Source: Shewanella metallivivens (lineage in GTDB: Bacteria; Pseudomonadota; Gammaproteobacteria; Enterobacterales; Shewanellaceae). From it: a DNA stretch of 64,000 nucleotides. Shown here piece after piece: positions 38,527 through 49,314 of the stretch. Both the position numbers and the translations under genes were made by a program. Each line of letters begins with the position of its first letter. Within the stretch, counting starts at the first letter, position 1. The stretch lies in assembly GCF_028750675.1 (NCBI RefSeq), contig NZ_JAQQPZ010000003.1, forward strand, positions 124,001-188,000, read 5' to 3'. Below the pieces are notes generated by a model that did no database searches, was not told where the DNA came from, and was given only the letters and a program-made list of their open reading frames with translations.

Positions 38527-39759
38527 TTATTCTGCACTGGCTACGGTATCGTCCTCAGCATTCATTTGTTCTTTGTCTAAGACGACAATGGCAACTTTAC
38601 CACTGCGGCCTTGCACATAGATTTTGTCATCAACCACTAATGGCTGAGCATATAAACCATCGCTGTCGACTTCAATACGGCCTACAACCTCGCCGTTATT
38701 ACGGTCTATGAAATGTAAATAGCCTTCCAAATCACCAACCACTAAATAGCTGTCGATAACCGCAGCAGCAGTCAGCTCACGATTTTTAAGCGTTGAGTTA
38801 TTCCATAACTCTAGACCGTTACGACGGTCAACTGAATAAATTCGACTATGGTCGTCAACGAGATATAAGCTTAAGCCCGCTTCCGCTAACTCATTAAAGC
38901 TTGAATATTTACGTGACCAAACAGTACGGCCGCTTCGTAACTCCATTGACACTAAGTTACCATTGTAGCTGGCAACATATAAGTTTTCGCCAAGAATTAA
39001 CGGGGTCATGTCAACGTCAGCCATACGGGTAAACTCATTACCGCCACTTGGGCTGTATACGGGTTGTTCCCAGGCGGCTTGGCCATTATTTTTCACTACA
39101 ACAGCCACTTTACCGTCAGCGGTACCAACAAAAAATCCACCCGCTTCATAGGCAGCAGAAGATGTACCACGTAATGTTAAGTTAGGCAGTTGGCTTTCGT
39201 ACGTCCATAACTTGTCGCCAGTATCAACGCTAAAAGCTTCAAACGCACCTTTAGCGGTATTGACAGCAACAACGTCTTCGGCAACCGTTGGCGCAGAAAG
39301 TAATTCACCGTTGGCCTGAGCAGACCACACAACTTCACCGGTAGCTTCATCTAATGCCACCAATAAACCGGTTTCACCACCCACAAACACTTTTTTACGA
39401 GCTGCGGTAACACCTGCAGCTAAGCGAATGCCTTTGGTTTTGGTTTTGAGTTTTTCTTCGAACGTATCATTAAAGTCTGTCGACCATAACTTTTCGCCGG
39501 TTATTTCATCAAATGCAACCACAAGTCCACTGCGATCAGCAACGAATAATTTACCGTAACGAACCGTAGGACGAAGCTGTGAGTAATAATCACCTACACC
39601 TTCGCCTACACTGGTGTCCCAGCTGATTACTGGAAACACGGTTGCTTGAATATCAACTAATTCACTAACAGGTTCTTCTTCAACATCACTTGAAGAACAA
39701 GCTGATAAAAAAGCAACACTTAGCCCAACGGCAAGTAGATTTCTACACCACGACTTCAT
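38527..39759 (-). CDS. bamB: BamB, outer-membrane assembly lipoprotein
   Basis: BamB is the WD40-like beta-propeller lipoprotein of the BAM complex. The 410-residue protein has a lipoprotein signal ending VAFLSAC (Cys 21) and repeated PQQ-like blades with the Trp-containing pattern: TGEKLWSTDFNDTF, TGEVVWSAQANGEL, TGDKLWTYESQLPNL, SGRTVWSRKYSSF, NGLELWNNSTLKN. It lies 12 bp after yfgM and ends at a terminator before der, matching the conserved yfgM-bamB-der order. Confidence 0.96.
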   Translation of the reverse strand: MKSWCRNLLAVGLSVAFLSACSSSDVEEEPVSELVDIQATVFPVISWDTSVGEGVGDYYSQLRPTVRYGKLFVADRSGLVVAFDEITGEKLWSTDFNDTFEEKLKTKTKGIRLAAGVTAARKKVFVGGETGLLVALDEATGEVVWSAQANGELLSAPTVAEDVVAVNTAKGAFEAFSVDTGDKLWTYESQLPNLTLRGTSSAAYEAGGFFVGTADGKVAVVVKNNGQAAWEQPVYSPSGGNEFTRMADVDMTPLILGENLYVASYNGNLVSMELRSGRTVWSRKYSSFNELAEAGLSLYLVDDHSRIYSVDRRNGLELWNNSTLKNRELTAAAVIDSYLVVGDLEGYLHFIDRNNGEVVGRIEVDSDGLYAQPLVVDDKIYVQGRSGKVAIVVLDKEQMNAEDDTVASAE

Positions 39760-39771
39760 CGGCTAAGTTCC

Positions 39772-40392
39772 TTATGCCTTGTTTAGATTGTCTAGTTTCA
39801 TTGTCAGCGCAGGACTGGTTAACGCACCACCATTATCTACTGCTGCTTGATAAGCTAACTTGGCTTTATCCAAATCACCTTGACGCACTAAAAAGTCGCC
39901 TTTTAACTCTTCACGTTGCGAAGCAAATGCTTCGTCAGTGACTTGTTCAAGTGTGGCTAACGCAACACCTAAGTTATCTTGTTCAGCTTGAACACGTGCT
40001 AAACGAATGGTCGCCACCATGTCTAAACCTGAGCCTGGTTTTGCAGCAATCACTTTTGTTAACGCGGTTTCTGCTTTGGTTAAGTCACCAGCATCAATGG
40101 CAGCCTTAGCGACCATTAATTCAAGCAATGCTTGATAACCGGCTTGATCGTGCTCAGCAGTAAAGGTTTCTGCTTGAGTTAAAAATGCAGCAGGATTCGT
40201 TGATTGCTCAGCGATAGCCTGAAAAGTTTCAGAAGCTTTTTCAGCTGATTCAACTTTCATGTCTGAATAGGTGTTCCACCCATATAGGCCACCAAGACCT
40301 ACCACAGCCCCGACGGCAATTGAGGTTCCATAATCTTTCCAGAACTGCTTGATAGCATCGACTTGTTGTTCTTCTGTGCTATAAATTTCCAC
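39772..40392 (-). CDS. yfgM: YfgM, ancillary SecYEG translocon subunit
   Basis: This 206-residue protein begins MEIYSTEEQQVDAIKQFWKD, followed by one membrane anchor (TSIAVGAVVGLGGLYGW, about residues 23-39), and carries a TPR2-type periplasmic domain with helical repeats (AGYQALLELMVAKAAIDAGD, DMVATIRLARVQAEQ). In E. coli YfgM binds the PpiD/SecYEG machinery and the RcsB stress regulator. It lies between hisS and bamB with 14- and 12-bp gaps, so the three are co-transcribed. Confidence 0.94.
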   Translation of the reverse strand: MEIYSTEEQQVDAIKQFWKDYGTSIAVGAVVGLGGLYGWNTYSDMKVESAEKASETFQAIAEQSTNPAAFLTQAETFTAEHDQAGYQALLELMVAKAAIDAGDLTKAETALTKVIAAKPGSGLDMVATIRLARVQAEQDNLGVALATLEQVTDEAFASQREELKGDFLVRQGDLDKAKLAYQAAVDNGGALTSPALTMKLDNLNKA

Positions 40393-40406
40393 TTACGCTT
40401 CCCCTC

Positions 40407-41681
40407 TTAAATCAGTTCTGCAATTTTAGTCACCAGTTCAGTACGGGCGACTAATTGTTGTTCGTTGTTATTTCGTAATGGCTTAATGGCAACTTGGTTA
40501 TTTGCAATTTCATTTTCGCCAATAATTAGTGCATATTGTGCACCGCTTTTGTCTGCGCGCTTCATCTGCTTTTTAAAGTTACCACCACCGCAGTGAGACA
40601 TGACTTTAAGCGTTGGTAACTGTTGACGCAACTCTGCGGCGACTTTAATCGCTTCGACTAAGCAATTGTCACCCATTGCTGTGACGTATACATCAACTTC
40701 AGCGGCAATGTCGTTGGTTAACTCTAGCGTCTCAAGCAATAATACAATGCGCTCTAAGCCCATAGCAAAACCAACAGCAGGCGTATCTTTACCACCTAAT
40801 TGGCCAACTAAGCCATCATAACGGCCACCAGCAAGCACAGTACCCTGCGAGCCTAAGCTTGTGGTTACCCATTCAAATACCGTGCGGTTATAGTAATCCA
40901 AACCACGCACTAAACGCGGATTGATGGTGTATTGGATACCAACAGCGTCTAAGAGTTCACATAAAGTTGAAAAATGTGTTTTTGTGTCTTCCCCCAAGTA
41001 GTCCATCAATGCTGGTGCATCGGCTAAAATAGCTTGTACTTGTGGGTCTTTGCTGTCTAATACGCGCAGTGGGTTTGAATACATGCGGCGCTGACTGTCT
41101 TCGTCTAACTTATCTTTGTGTTGCTCTAAAAAGGCAATTAACGCATCACGATATGCAGCACGCTCAGCGGGATCACCTAAGGTATTAAGCTCTAAGGCAA
41201 CATGCTCTTTAATGCCAAGTTGGTCCCACAAACGTGCAGATAACATTAACACTTCAGCGTCAATGTCAGCGCTACCAATGCCGTAAACTTCAACACCAAA
41301 TTGGTGGAATTGACGGTAACGACCTTTTTGAGGACGTTCATGACGAAACATTGGGCCCATATACCATAGGCGTTGTTCTTGGTTGTACAATAAACCGTGT
41401 TCATTACCCGCGCGTACTGTTGAAGCCGTACCTTCTGGGCGAAGAGTTAAACTGTCACCGTTACGGTCTTCAAAGGTGTACATTTCTTTTTCTACGATGT
41501 CGGTCACTTCACCAATTGATCGCTTAAAAAGGTCGGTACTTTCAACGATAGGAGTGCGGATTTCACTGTAACCAAATGCACTAACTGATGAGCGAAGCAC
41601 CGCTTCGACTTTTTGCCAAATTGGGCTTTGAGTAGGCAGAATGTCATTCATTCCGCGAATTGCTTGGATTTGCTTTGCCAC
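40407..41681 (-). CDS. hisS: Histidyl-tRNA synthetase
   Basis: HisRS charges tRNA-His. I start it at GTG 41681 ([17 protein letters not shown]), which gives 424 residues, the E. coli length; the frame to 41714 would add 11 residues absent from the family. Class II motifs are visible: motif 2 [20 protein letters not shown], the histidine loops [15 protein letters not shown] and AGGRYDGL, and motif 3 GFAMGLERI. The C-terminal anticodon domain begins VYVTAMGD. Only a weak GGA lies before the GTG. It follows ispG by 91 bp and precedes yfgM by 14. Confidence 0.96.
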   Translation of the reverse strand: MAKQIQAIRGMNDILPTQSPIWQKVEAVLRSSVSAFGYSEIRTPIVESTDLFKRSIGEVTDIVEKEMYTFEDRNGDSLTLRPEGTASTVRAGNEHGLLYNQEQRLWYMGPMFRHERPQKGRYRQFHQFGVEVYGIGSADIDAEVLMLSARLWDQLGIKEHVALELNTLGDPAERAAYRDALIAFLEQHKDKLDEDSQRRMYSNPLRVLDSKDPQVQAILADAPALMDYLGEDTKTHFSTLCELLDAVGIQYTINPRLVRGLDYYNRTVFEWVTTSLGSQGTVLAGGRYDGLVGQLGGKDTPAVGFAMGLERIVLLLETLELTNDIAAEVDVYVTAMGDNCLVEAIKVAAELRQQLPTLKVMSHCGGGNFKKQMKRADKSGAQYALIIGENEIANNQVAIKPLRNNNEQQLVARTELVTKIAELI

Positions 41682-41772
41682 TGTTACTGGTCCAATTTTA
41701 AAATTAGCTTGCACTAATAAAAGTAAATTTACCCGCTCAATCTATGCTAAACACAACGAGCAGGTTAGAGAA

Positions 41773-42888
41773 TTATTCTGTTTTGTCGGCAATCTCAATA
41801 CGATTAGCCATCATCGCTGCTTTAGCGCGAATTTTGGCCTCTAAGCCGTCAACAATGCTGTTGTTGTCAAAACGCTCTTTTTGACGCACACCATCATCGT
41901 AATAACCACTTTTGGCATGACCACCGGTTAAGCCAATATGCGACACTAATGCTTCGCCTGGGCCATTAACCACACAACCAATAATGGACACATCCATTGC
42001 CGTTGTGACGTCTTCTAAGCGGCGTTCAAGTTCATTCACTGTGTTGATTACATCAAATTCTTGACGAGAACAGGATGGGCAAGCAATGAAGTTAATGCCG
42101 CGACTTCGAATACGTAATGACTTTAAAATGTCAAAACCGACTTTGATTTCTTCAACCGGATCGGCAGCCAAAGAAATACGAATGGTGTCACCGATACCTT
42201 CGGCTAACAACATGCCTAACCCTACAGCAGACTTCACAGAACCAGAACGCATTCCGCCCGCTTCGGTAATACCTAAATGTAAAGGTTGGCGAATTTGTTT
42301 TGCGAGTAATCGATAAGATGCGACCGCTAAAAAAACGTCAGATGCTTTAACACTGACTTTAAATTGATCAAAATTAAGACGGTCTAAAATATCAACGTGG
42401 CGCATTGCTGATTCAAGTAAAGCCTCAGGCGTTGGCTCGCGGTACTTGTCCATTAAATCTTTTTCAAGTGAGCCGCCATTCACCCCGATACGAATGGGAA
42501 TGTTTTTGTCACGAGCACACTCAACCACATTGCGGATACGTTCTTCGTTACCAATATTACCCGGGTTGATGCGCAAGCAATCAACGCCGTACTCGGCCAC
42601 CTTTAACGCAATGCGGTAATCAAAATGAATATCGGCAACTAACGGCACATCAACCGATTGTTTGATGATTTTGAACGCTTCAGCAGCATCCATCGTTGGC
42701 ACTGAAACGCGTACAATGTCGGCACCCACTTTTTCTAAAGCTTTAATTTGCGCCACAGTTGCTTCAACATCTGTGGTTTTTGTATTGGTCATCGACTGTA
42801 CGGCAATCGGTGCACCGTCACCAATAGGCACATTGCCCACGTAAATACGTGTGGAAGGTCTGCGAATAATTGGGGATTCGTTATACAT
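41773..42888 (-). CDS. ispG: 4-hydroxy-3-methylbut-2-en-1-yl diphosphate synthase
   Basis: IspG (GcpE) makes HMBPP in the MEP isoprenoid pathway using flavodoxin and a [4Fe-4S] cluster. The 371-residue protein begins [20 protein letters not shown], has the TIM-barrel segment [20 protein letters not shown] and the cluster ligands in [11 protein letters not shown] plus the later Cys in [12 protein letters not shown]. It lies 34 bp downstream of rodZ and before hisS, in the same order as E. coli. Confidence 0.97.
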   Translation of the reverse strand: MYNESPIIRRPSTRIYVGNVPIGDGAPIAVQSMTNTKTTDVEATVAQIKALEKVGADIVRVSVPTMDAAEAFKIIKQSVDVPLVADIHFDYRIALKVAEYGVDCLRINPGNIGNEERIRNVVECARDKNIPIRIGVNGGSLEKDLMDKYREPTPEALLESAMRHVDILDRLNFDQFKVSVKASDVFLAVASYRLLAKQIRQPLHLGITEAGGMRSGSVKSAVGLGMLLAEGIGDTIRISLAADPVEEIKVGFDILKSLRIRSRGINFIACPSCSRQEFDVINTVNELERRLEDVTTAMDVSIIGCVVNGPGEALVSHIGLTGGHAKSGYYDDGVRQKERFDNNSIVDGLEAKIRAKAAMMANRIEIADKTE

Positions 42889-42922
42889 GCAAATACGCTC
42901 TACTGCTTGTTGCTAAAGCACT

Positions 42923-43930
42923 TTATGCTTTTGGCAGGGTTAATCTTGCGACTCGACCGTTAGCAAATTCAGCTAGGCTGACTTGGTCACCGTCAAGGCT
43001 GATACTGGCAACCTGTGGGGCACCGAGTATCACTTTAAAAGGCTTGGTTCCACGCACTTCAACTGACTTAGCCGCGGTTTTCACACCATCTACTAATACT
43101 TTTCCGTTGGCATCGGTCACGTTAATCCAGCAATCACCACTTAACTCAATTTTGAGTATACCTTCAGTGCCAGAAACACTTAACGCTGCACTATCAAGAT
43201 TGACAATTGATTCAGTGCTAGCTTGATTTAAGGTACTGTTCGCCGCTGGGGTTAACGTACTGGTAGGCATTGCGCTGCTTGATACATTAGGCTGCTCAAG
43301 GCTGCTAGTCGAAGCATCGATTTCTGCACCGACCGCTTGCCCACCATTGTCATCGACAACAGTGCTTTGCTGCGCCCCCTCTTGAACATCACTCACTGGT
43401 GCAGCTTGTTCTGTTGGCACCATTGTTTGCGACTCAGGCATACTGGCTTCTGCAGCAATTTCTTCAACCGTAGGCATCGACACATCTACATTGGTTAACA
43501 ATGATGACTTTTGCACCCACCAAAGCACAAACATGGCAATTAGCACAGCCAAAATAAGGTAAGTCACCAAATTAAGCCGACTGTTACGAGCCTGATGAGT
43601 TGTTTTACGTGAAAAGCTTTGCATTGCCGGAGGAACAATTTCAGGCAATTGATGGCTTAAACATAATTGAATTTCGTTCAAATCCGCATTAATGAAACGC
43701 GCATAGTTTCTGATATACCCCCGCACATAAGTGGTGGAAGCAATATTATCAAAAATGTCTTGTTCAATATCACTGACTATTTTTGGCCGTAAATGTAATT
43801 GCGTTGCCACCGTCTCAATAGACAGTCCTTTGGCTTCGCGAGCCGCTTTTAAAATTGCACCCGCGGTAACAACATTGTTTAATAAAGCGGCTTTTTCAGC
43901 GTCTTGTTCTACTTCGAATTCTTTAGTCAT
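42923..43930 (-). CDS. rodZ: RodZ, cell-shape cytoskeletal anchor
   Basis: RodZ links MreB to the membrane. The 335-residue protein has an N-terminal HTH_25 domain at about residues 25-90 (AGAILKAAREAKGLSIETVA, PKIVSDIEQ), a single transmembrane helix near 120-140 (VTYLILAVLIAMFVLWWV), a Ser/Thr/Gln-rich periplasmic linker (about 145-245) and a C-terminal DUF4115 beta domain (LKIELSGDCWINVTDANGKV, TKPFKVILGAPQ). It shares one base with the pilW stop (TAATG), showing coupling. Confidence 0.95.
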   Translation of the reverse strand: MTKEFEVEQDAEKAALLNNVVTAGAILKAAREAKGLSIETVATQLHLRPKIVSDIEQDIFDNIASTTYVRGYIRNYARFINADLNEIQLCLSHQLPEIVPPAMQSFSRKTTHQARNSRLNLVTYLILAVLIAMFVLWWVQKSSLLTNVDVSMPTVEEIAAEASMPESQTMVPTEQAAPVSDVQEGAQQSTVVDDNGGQAVGAEIDASTSSLEQPNVSSSAMPTSTLTPAANSTLNQASTESIVNLDSAALSVSGTEGILKIELSGDCWINVTDANGKVLVDGVKTAAKSVEVRGTKPFKVILGAPQVASISLDGDQVSLAEFANGRVARLTLPKA

Positions 43931-44715
43931 TAATTCAAGTTAGCTCTATAATTTTTGGCTTGTGGAGATGCAGGAAACTTCGCAATTAATAAAATGCCAA
44001 ATCGTTTTACGGCTTCTAAGTCATTTGCCGCCCGCTCAATCTTGATCCCTAAGGCTAAACTTTCTGCAGATTCACTTGCAACTCGATGGTATCTTGCGAG
44101 TTGTTTGCGCGCATCGCCGTAGTCAGCTTCTTCCATGGCTAACTCGGTTAACTCTAATAAGGTTACTTGTCTTCTTGGATCATACTTTAACGCCATATTA
44201 AAATACTGTCGCGCTTTTTCTTTATTGCCTGCTTTGCGACTACACACACCTAAATTTTCGTAACTTGATGCTGTGCGGGTGTATTTTGGCGTATTAATGG
44301 CCTCAAGAAACATTTTTTCTGACTCAGCAAATTTACCTTGTTGACACAAAAACACCCCGAAATTATTACGCGCATCACCGGTTGCGTCGCTAAGGCTAAT
44401 CGCCCGCTTGTAGGATTCTTCAGTGCGAACCACATCGTCAACGGTTTGGTAATAATAGGCCATCGCCACATGCACTTCACTTAAATTTGGCGCGTGCTCT
44501 ACGGCTTTATTTAAATTATATTTTGCTTGCTCGCTATTACCTCGACTTAAATATTTCAATCCAAGTTGCATGCGCTCGCGGGCCGCACTCTCTTTATCAA
44601 ATTTACGTTCAGCCACCGGGGTATCAGTACCACTATAGGTGCGTTCAGTTACACAACCGGTAACCGACAGCGCCATTATGGTCATCACAACAATTTTTTG
44701 CATTCCATGCTTCAT
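43930..44715 (-). CDS. pilW: PilW/PilF, type IV pilus secretin-assembly lipoprotein
   Basis: PilW (PilF in Pseudomonas) is the pilotin for PilQ in type IV pili. The 261-residue protein is a lipoprotein (IVVMTIMALSVTGC, Cys 21) with TPR repeats covering residues ~50-250: MQLGLKYLSRGNSEQAKYNL, VHVAMAYYYQTVDDVVRTEE, NNFGVFLCQQGKFAESEKMF, and ENLGVCSRKAGNKEKARQYF. Its stop overlaps the rodZ start by one base, and rlmN lies 31 bp upstream, the conserved rlmN-pilW-rodZ-ispG order. Confidence 0.94.
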   Translation of the reverse strand: MKHGMQKIVVMTIMALSVTGCVTERTYSGTDTPVAERKFDKESAARERMQLGLKYLSRGNSEQAKYNLNKAVEHAPNLSEVHVAMAYYYQTVDDVVRTEESYKRAISLSDATGDARNNFGVFLCQQGKFAESEKMFLEAINTPKYTRTASSYENLGVCSRKAGNKEKARQYFNMALKYDPRRQVTLLELTELAMEEADYGDARKQLARYHRVASESAESLALGIKIERAANDLEAVKRFGILLIAKFPASPQAKNYRANLN

Positions 44716-44746
44716 TTTTGAGCCTATTATCTATGCAAACAACAAG

Positions 44747-45868
44747 TTAATCCATTGTGACTGAAATCTGGTTTTGTTGCATTTGTTTTTTTGCTAAACG
44801 CTTTGTTCTATCACGTATGTCACCCGCTAATTGACCACAAGCAGCATCAATATCGTCACCACGGGTTTTACGTACGATGACGGTTAAACCGTATTCCATC
44901 AAGACTTTAGAGAAGCGGTCAATACGTGAGTTTGACGAGCGACCATAAGGCGAACCAGGATATGGATTAAATGGAATTAAATTAATTTTACAAGGCGTAT
45001 CTTTCATTAACTTAGCTAATTCATGGGCTTGGTCTGTGCTGTCATTGATATGATCTAACATCACATACTCAACGGTGACACGGCCACGGTTCGCGTTAGA
45101 TTTTTCTAAGTAACGACGAATACCCGCTAAAAACTCTTGCAGTGGATATTTTTTGTTAACAGGTACAAGCACATCACGCAGTTCATCATTAGGCGCGTGG
45201 ATACTCACAGCTAATGCGACATCGATTGCATCACCAAGCTTATCAAGCGCAGGGACGACACCAGAAGTCGACAAGGTGACGCGGCGTTTCGACAAACTAA
45301 AGCCAAAATCGTCTAGCATAATGTCCATTGCAGGGATTACGTTGGCTAAGTTCAGTAGAGGCTCGCCCATCCCCATCATAACAACGTTAGAAATTGGCCG
45401 GTCGCCGGTATCTTTATGAAAACCCAAAAATTGCGATACACGCCAAACCTGGCCGACAATCTCAGACACGCTTAAATTACGGTTAAAACCTTGTTGAGCT
45501 GTTGAGCAGAAAGTACATTCTAGTGCGCAACCAACTTGCGATGATACACACAAGGTCGCGCGGTCGTCTTCTGGAATGTAAACGGTTTCTACTTCTTGGC
45601 CTTGGCCAACGTTAATCGCAAATTTGATAGTGCCATCATTTGATTTTTGGAAGCTTGAAATTTCTGGCGCAACAATTTCACATCGTGCGGCAAGCTTTGC
45701 ACGCAATGCTTTGTTAATGTTGTTCATTTCTTCGAAGTCACTGACGCCAAAGTGATAAACCCACTTCATTAATTGATCGGCACGAAACGGTTTTTCGCCC
45801 ATTTCGGTGAACAACGCACGCAGTCCTTTACGATCAAGATCTAATAAATTGATTTTTTTTACACTCAT
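44747..45868 (-). CDS. rlmN: Radical-SAM methyltransferase of 23S rRNA A2503 and tRNA A37
   Basis: RlmN makes 2-methyladenosine at 23S A2503 and in certain tRNAs. I start it at ATG 45868 ([20 protein letters not shown], 373 residues); the frame to 45940 adds 24 residues. The radical-SAM cluster motif is in [15 protein letters not shown] (CxxxCxxC), with [13 protein letters not shown]-type, [10 protein letters not shown] and [14 protein letters not shown] segments. The second catalytic Cys is in [14 protein letters not shown]. An AGG about 9 nt upstream supports the start. It leads the rlmN-pilW-rodZ-ispG-hisS series. Confidence 0.97.
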   Translation of the reverse strand: MSVKKINLLDLDRKGLRALFTEMGEKPFRADQLMKWVYHFGVSDFEEMNNINKALRAKLAARCEIVAPEISSFQKSNDGTIKFAINVGQGQEVETVYIPEDDRATLCVSSQVGCALECTFCSTAQQGFNRNLSVSEIVGQVWRVSQFLGFHKDTGDRPISNVVMMGMGEPLLNLANVIPAMDIMLDDFGFSLSKRRVTLSTSGVVPALDKLGDAIDVALAVSIHAPNDELRDVLVPVNKKYPLQEFLAGIRRYLEKSNANRGRVTVEYVMLDHINDSTDQAHELAKLMKDTPCKINLIPFNPYPGSPYGRSSNSRIDRFSKVLMEYGLTVIVRKTRGDDIDAACGQLAGDIRDRTKRLAKKQMQQNQISVTMD

Positions 45869-46108
45869 CTGCCTAACCTCAAAACGCCAAAACCTGTAAC
45901 AGGGCGGCAAATTATACAGGTAGCATAACCTTTTAGCCACAGTAAGCTTGCGTTAACGACAAACTCAGCCACTTATCGTAATGTGAATCCATTTAACCTC
46001 TTAGATTTCAATCATACAGACAAAAAATTCAGCTTGTATTAACCTAGATTGGTGTAATATCACCCATGGCCATGTGGCCTGCTATGAGGAAGTTTTGACT
46101 TTCAACCT

Positions 46109-47167
46109 ATGATAACCCTTCTGTTTATCGTTTTTTTCGCTATATTTATCTCGTTTTTATGCAGTATTTTTGAAGCCGTATTACTATCGGTCACCCCAAG
46201 TTACATTGCTAACCTTAAAGAGCACCACCCTCACGCGGCAGCACGACTGCATCAACAAAAACAAAATATCGACTCACCTTTAGTGTCTATTCTCACCTTA
46301 AACACTATCTCTCACACGATGGGAGCCTCGGTTGCAGGCGCACAGGCTGCGATTATTTTTGGCAGTGAGCTGCTTGGGGTATTCTCTGCGGTTCTGACAT
46401 TTTTAATTTTATTTTTCTCTGAAATTATCCCCAAAATTATTGGTGCTAATCATTGGCGCAAACTCGCCCCAGCGGTGTCGCTGTGTTTATATTGGATGGA
46501 AAAATTTACTCTGCCGCTGATTTGGTTATCACAGAAAATCACCGGTCTATTAGGTAAAAGTGATAGCCATCATTATATTCGTCAAGAACTCAGCGCCATG
46601 AACCAAATGGCCAAAGACAGCGGTGAATTCAGCGAACAAGAATCACAAATTTTAACCCAAATGTTGGCGATGAAAGACATGACGGTCAGCGACATCATGA
46701 CCCCAAGAACGGTAATGTTTAAATTGCCAACGAGCGTCACCAACGAACAATTTATGCGTCAGCACTTAAGCAGTCCATTTACCCGCATTCCTGTTTATCA
46801 AGATGAACGTGATAACGTTATTGGCTATGTTAATCGTAATGACATTATTTTGCATGCAAGCCAAATGCCCAACGAAGCTATTGGCGTTCTTGTAAAAAGC
46901 TTATTGGTGGTGCAGTCGTCAGTGAGCGTGCTGCCTTTATTTCAAACCATGATAAAACGTAATAGTAAAATGGTATTAGTGGTTGACGAATACGGTGAAA
47001 GCGAAGGGATTGTTACGATTGAAGACATCATCGAAACCCTTATTGGCTTAGAAATCGTCGACTCAAAAGACATCGCCCCAGACATGCAGGCATTGGCTCG
47101 TAAGCTTTGGCAGCGACGAATTAAACATAAAGGATTAGTGATTTACGCCGACACCGAAGCCAACTAA
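46109..47167 (+). CDS. CNNM/CorC-type membrane protein with CBS pair
   Basis: The 352-residue protein has an N-terminal DUF21/CNNM transmembrane domain (about 1-165; IFISFLCSIFEAVLLSVTPS, LTLNTISHTMGASVAG) and a cytoplasmic CBS pair (about 195-315; VSDIMTPRTVMFKLPTS, DNVIGYVNRNDII, VVDEYGESEGIVTIEDIIET). CNNM proteins export Mg2+ or Co2+. It lacks the C-terminal CorC_HlyC domain, like the shorter family members. The ATG has no close Shine-Dalgarno sequence (GAGGAA is about 18 nt away) and an in-frame TGA lies just upstream, so initiation may be weak. It is divergent from rlmN. Confidence 0.9.
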   Translation: MITLLFIVFFAIFISFLCSIFEAVLLSVTPSYIANLKEHHPHAAARLHQQKQNIDSPLVSILTLNTISHTMGASVAGAQAAIIFGSELLGVFSAVLTFLILFFSEIIPKIIGANHWRKLAPAVSLCLYWMEKFTLPLIWLSQKITGLLGKSDSHHYIRQELSAMNQMAKDSGEFSEQESQILTQMLAMKDMTVSDIMTPRTVMFKLPTSVTNEQFMRQHLSSPFTRIPVYQDERDNVIGYVNRNDIILHASQMPNEAIGVLVKSLLVVQSSVSVLPLFQTMIKRNSKMVLVVDEYGESEGIVTIEDIIETLIGLEIVDSKDIAPDMQALARKLWQRRIKHKGLVIYADTEAN

Positions 47168-47288
47168 CTGACAATTCACTGTACATCTAACAGGATCATA
47201 GGGCTGCAGAGCGTTGTAGCTAAGTTAGATAGCAATGAATAACCTGTCGCGCAGACTGATACTGACCCTCTATTGCGCCGTACAGTAT

Positions 47289-47331
47289 GGCCGCTTATCG
47301 AAATGAACACGATAAGCCGGCCACTCTTTTT
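47289..47331 (+). terminator. Probable terminator after the CNNM gene
   Basis: GGCCGCTTATCG pairs with CGATAAGC-C-GGCC (one bulge) around a 9-nt loop, followed by ACTCTTTTT. It is 122 bp past the stop, so the transcript would carry a longish 3' UTR. Confidence 0.6.
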
Positions 47332-47436
47332 ATGCTCAAAATCAGTACATACTAATATTTTATTGTTTTCAAATGACTGCGGATGACAGCATTACGCCAG
47401 ATACGTTAAGATGATGTCATTACTCAGAGGGAACTA

Positions 47437-49191
47437 ATGCAAAATTCTTATCGCTTATCCATTGCACATATCAACGACACGCATTCAAACTTTGAACCAA
47501 GCCCAGTCCAATTTAGTCTCACTACCGAGCAGCAATCTTATAAGTTGGAAACAAACTCAGGAGGCTATGCTCGCTTAGGATTTCAAATCGACCAAGCAAG
47601 GCAGCAAGCAGCCCTACAGCAAACGCCATTTTTATTTTTACATGGTGGCGACAGTTTTCAAGGCACACTGTATTTTCGTGAGTTTCAAGGCGCAGCCAAC
47701 GCCCATTTACTTAACCTGTTAAAACCTGACGCCATGGTATTAGGCAATCATGAAATTGATGCAGGTAATAGCCCAGTACAAGCCTTTTTAAACCGCATCG
47801 ATTTTCCAGTGCTTGCGGGTAACATGGACTTAAGTCATGAAGATAGACTAAAAGCCGGCAGGTTGTACGGTCATCCAATGCTGTACGACTTTGATGACAG
47901 CAGCGAAACTGCCAAGGTCTTAATAAAGCCTTTTCATGATACAAAAATGGCAATTATTGGCATCACCTTAGATCAAATGCGCTTGATTGCTAGACCCGAC
48001 CCTGACACCGACTTTGTCAATGCCATTGATACTACCCGAGCCACCATTGCACGCTTACATCATCAAGGTATCAAACACATCATAGTGTTAAGCCATTTGG
48101 GGCTAGACCAAGACCGAGAGCTCGCCCAGCAAGTGGATGGTATTAGCCTGATTGTAGGTGGCCACTCTCATACCTTGCAAGGACAAATGAGTGACATTGG
48201 TTTAAGCAATATACCTTATGCAGAAACCATTAACTCAACGCCCATTTTACATGCAGGTAAATATGCAGAGACCTTAGGCTTGGCCGAAATAATCTTCGAC
48301 CAACAAGGCTGTGTCACTGAGCTTATTGGTAATAATTATTTTATGGTTGATAGCCATATTCATGTCAGCGACGCTCAAGGGCAAACAGTGTCACCCGCAA
48401 TAGCGCAACAGTTAATTGAGCAATTATTTGCCCATCCAAGCATCAAAGGTGATCAACACGATGATGGCATTCATCAAGTGATCCACAGCCAATATCGCCC
48501 TGCATTAGATGCATTAGAAAACCAAATATTGGCCCACATTCCGCGCGACTTTGTCCATACCCGTTTACCCAGTAAACATTTACCTCACGGCAGTGAAATT
48601 GCCCCCTGGGTTAGCCGCAGTATGTATAAAGCAGCCAAAAAAATTGAACCCGATATTGATTTTGCATTGCACAATGCTGGCGGCGTGAGACAGTCGCTTA
48701 ATAAAGGGCAACTGTCACTGGCCGATGTGGTGGGGCGTATTTTACCGTTTGAGTTGCCATTAACTCTGTATCAAATTATGGGGAAATACGTCATCGAAGC
48801 GTTAGAATCGTCCATTAACAGTGCCACAAATAATGGTATTGTGGGGACGGGAGCAGGCAGTTTCCCCTACCCTTATGGACTGCGTTATTTTTACGATGGC
48901 AAGCAAGCTAAAGGTCAACGTATTACGCAAATTGAAATTTACAAACAAGACCAATGGCAACCACTTGAACTCAATAAACTGTACATCGGAGTATCGAGCT
49001 CCTATACCGCTGCGGGTAAAGAAGGTTACGACGCCTTACTGCACGCCCATTGGCAACAAGCCATGACCAGTCAAACCTTGCCAGAAGCCTTTATCGACTT
49101 TGTCAGTTTGCACGGACATCTAATTGAAGATCAATTATTTACTAATGTGCATTACATAAGCCACCGAGAAGACAAATCAAAGCATGAGTAA
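47437..49191 (+). CDS. UshA-like 5'-nucleotidase / metallophosphoesterase, no signal peptide
   Basis: The 584-residue protein has the two-domain 5'-nucleotidase layout. The metallophosphoesterase part (about 5-260) shows IAHINDTHSNFEPS, FLHGGDSFQGTLYF, MVLGNHEIDAGN, IVLSHLGLDQDREL and VGGHSHTLQG, supplying the two-metal site. The C-terminal substrate domain (about 365-560) shows ALHNAGGVRQSLNKGQLSLA and FPYPYGLRYFYDGKQA. Unlike UshA it starts MQNSYRLSIAHIND with no signal peptide, so it is predicted cytoplasmic, perhaps a nucleotide or cyclic-phosphate phosphatase. AGAGGGA precedes the ATG. Confidence 0.9.
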   Translation: MQNSYRLSIAHINDTHSNFEPSPVQFSLTTEQQSYKLETNSGGYARLGFQIDQARQQAALQQTPFLFLHGGDSFQGTLYFREFQGAANAHLLNLLKPDAMVLGNHEIDAGNSPVQAFLNRIDFPVLAGNMDLSHEDRLKAGRLYGHPMLYDFDDSSETAKVLIKPFHDTKMAIIGITLDQMRLIARPDPDTDFVNAIDTTRATIARLHHQGIKHIIVLSHLGLDQDRELAQQVDGISLIVGGHSHTLQGQMSDIGLSNIPYAETINSTPILHAGKYAETLGLAEIIFDQQGCVTELIGNNYFMVDSHIHVSDAQGQTVSPAIAQQLIEQLFAHPSIKGDQHDDGIHQVIHSQYRPALDALENQILAHIPRDFVHTRLPSKHLPHGSEIAPWVSRSMYKAAKKIEPDIDFALHNAGGVRQSLNKGQLSLADVVGRILPFELPLTLYQIMGKYVIEALESSINSATNNGIVGTGAGSFPYPYGLRYFYDGKQAKGQRITQIEIYKQDQWQPLELNKLYIGVSSSYTAAGKEGYDALLHAHWQQAMTSQTLPEAFIDFVSLHGHLIEDQLFTNVHYISHREDKSKHE

Positions 49192-49314
49192 CACGCTGCT
49201 CATTTAGCATTAACTGTAATACGCTCACGATAATTGGCGTTTGATCACAGACCACATGTCACTTAAATGATTAAATGCTGAAGTATCTTCTCAATCGTAT
49301 TACAGGAAACCAAT

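Noticed and set aside
42870-43226. 118-codon plus-strand frame opposite rodZ
   Set aside because: Antisense shadow of rodZ, no initiation signals.
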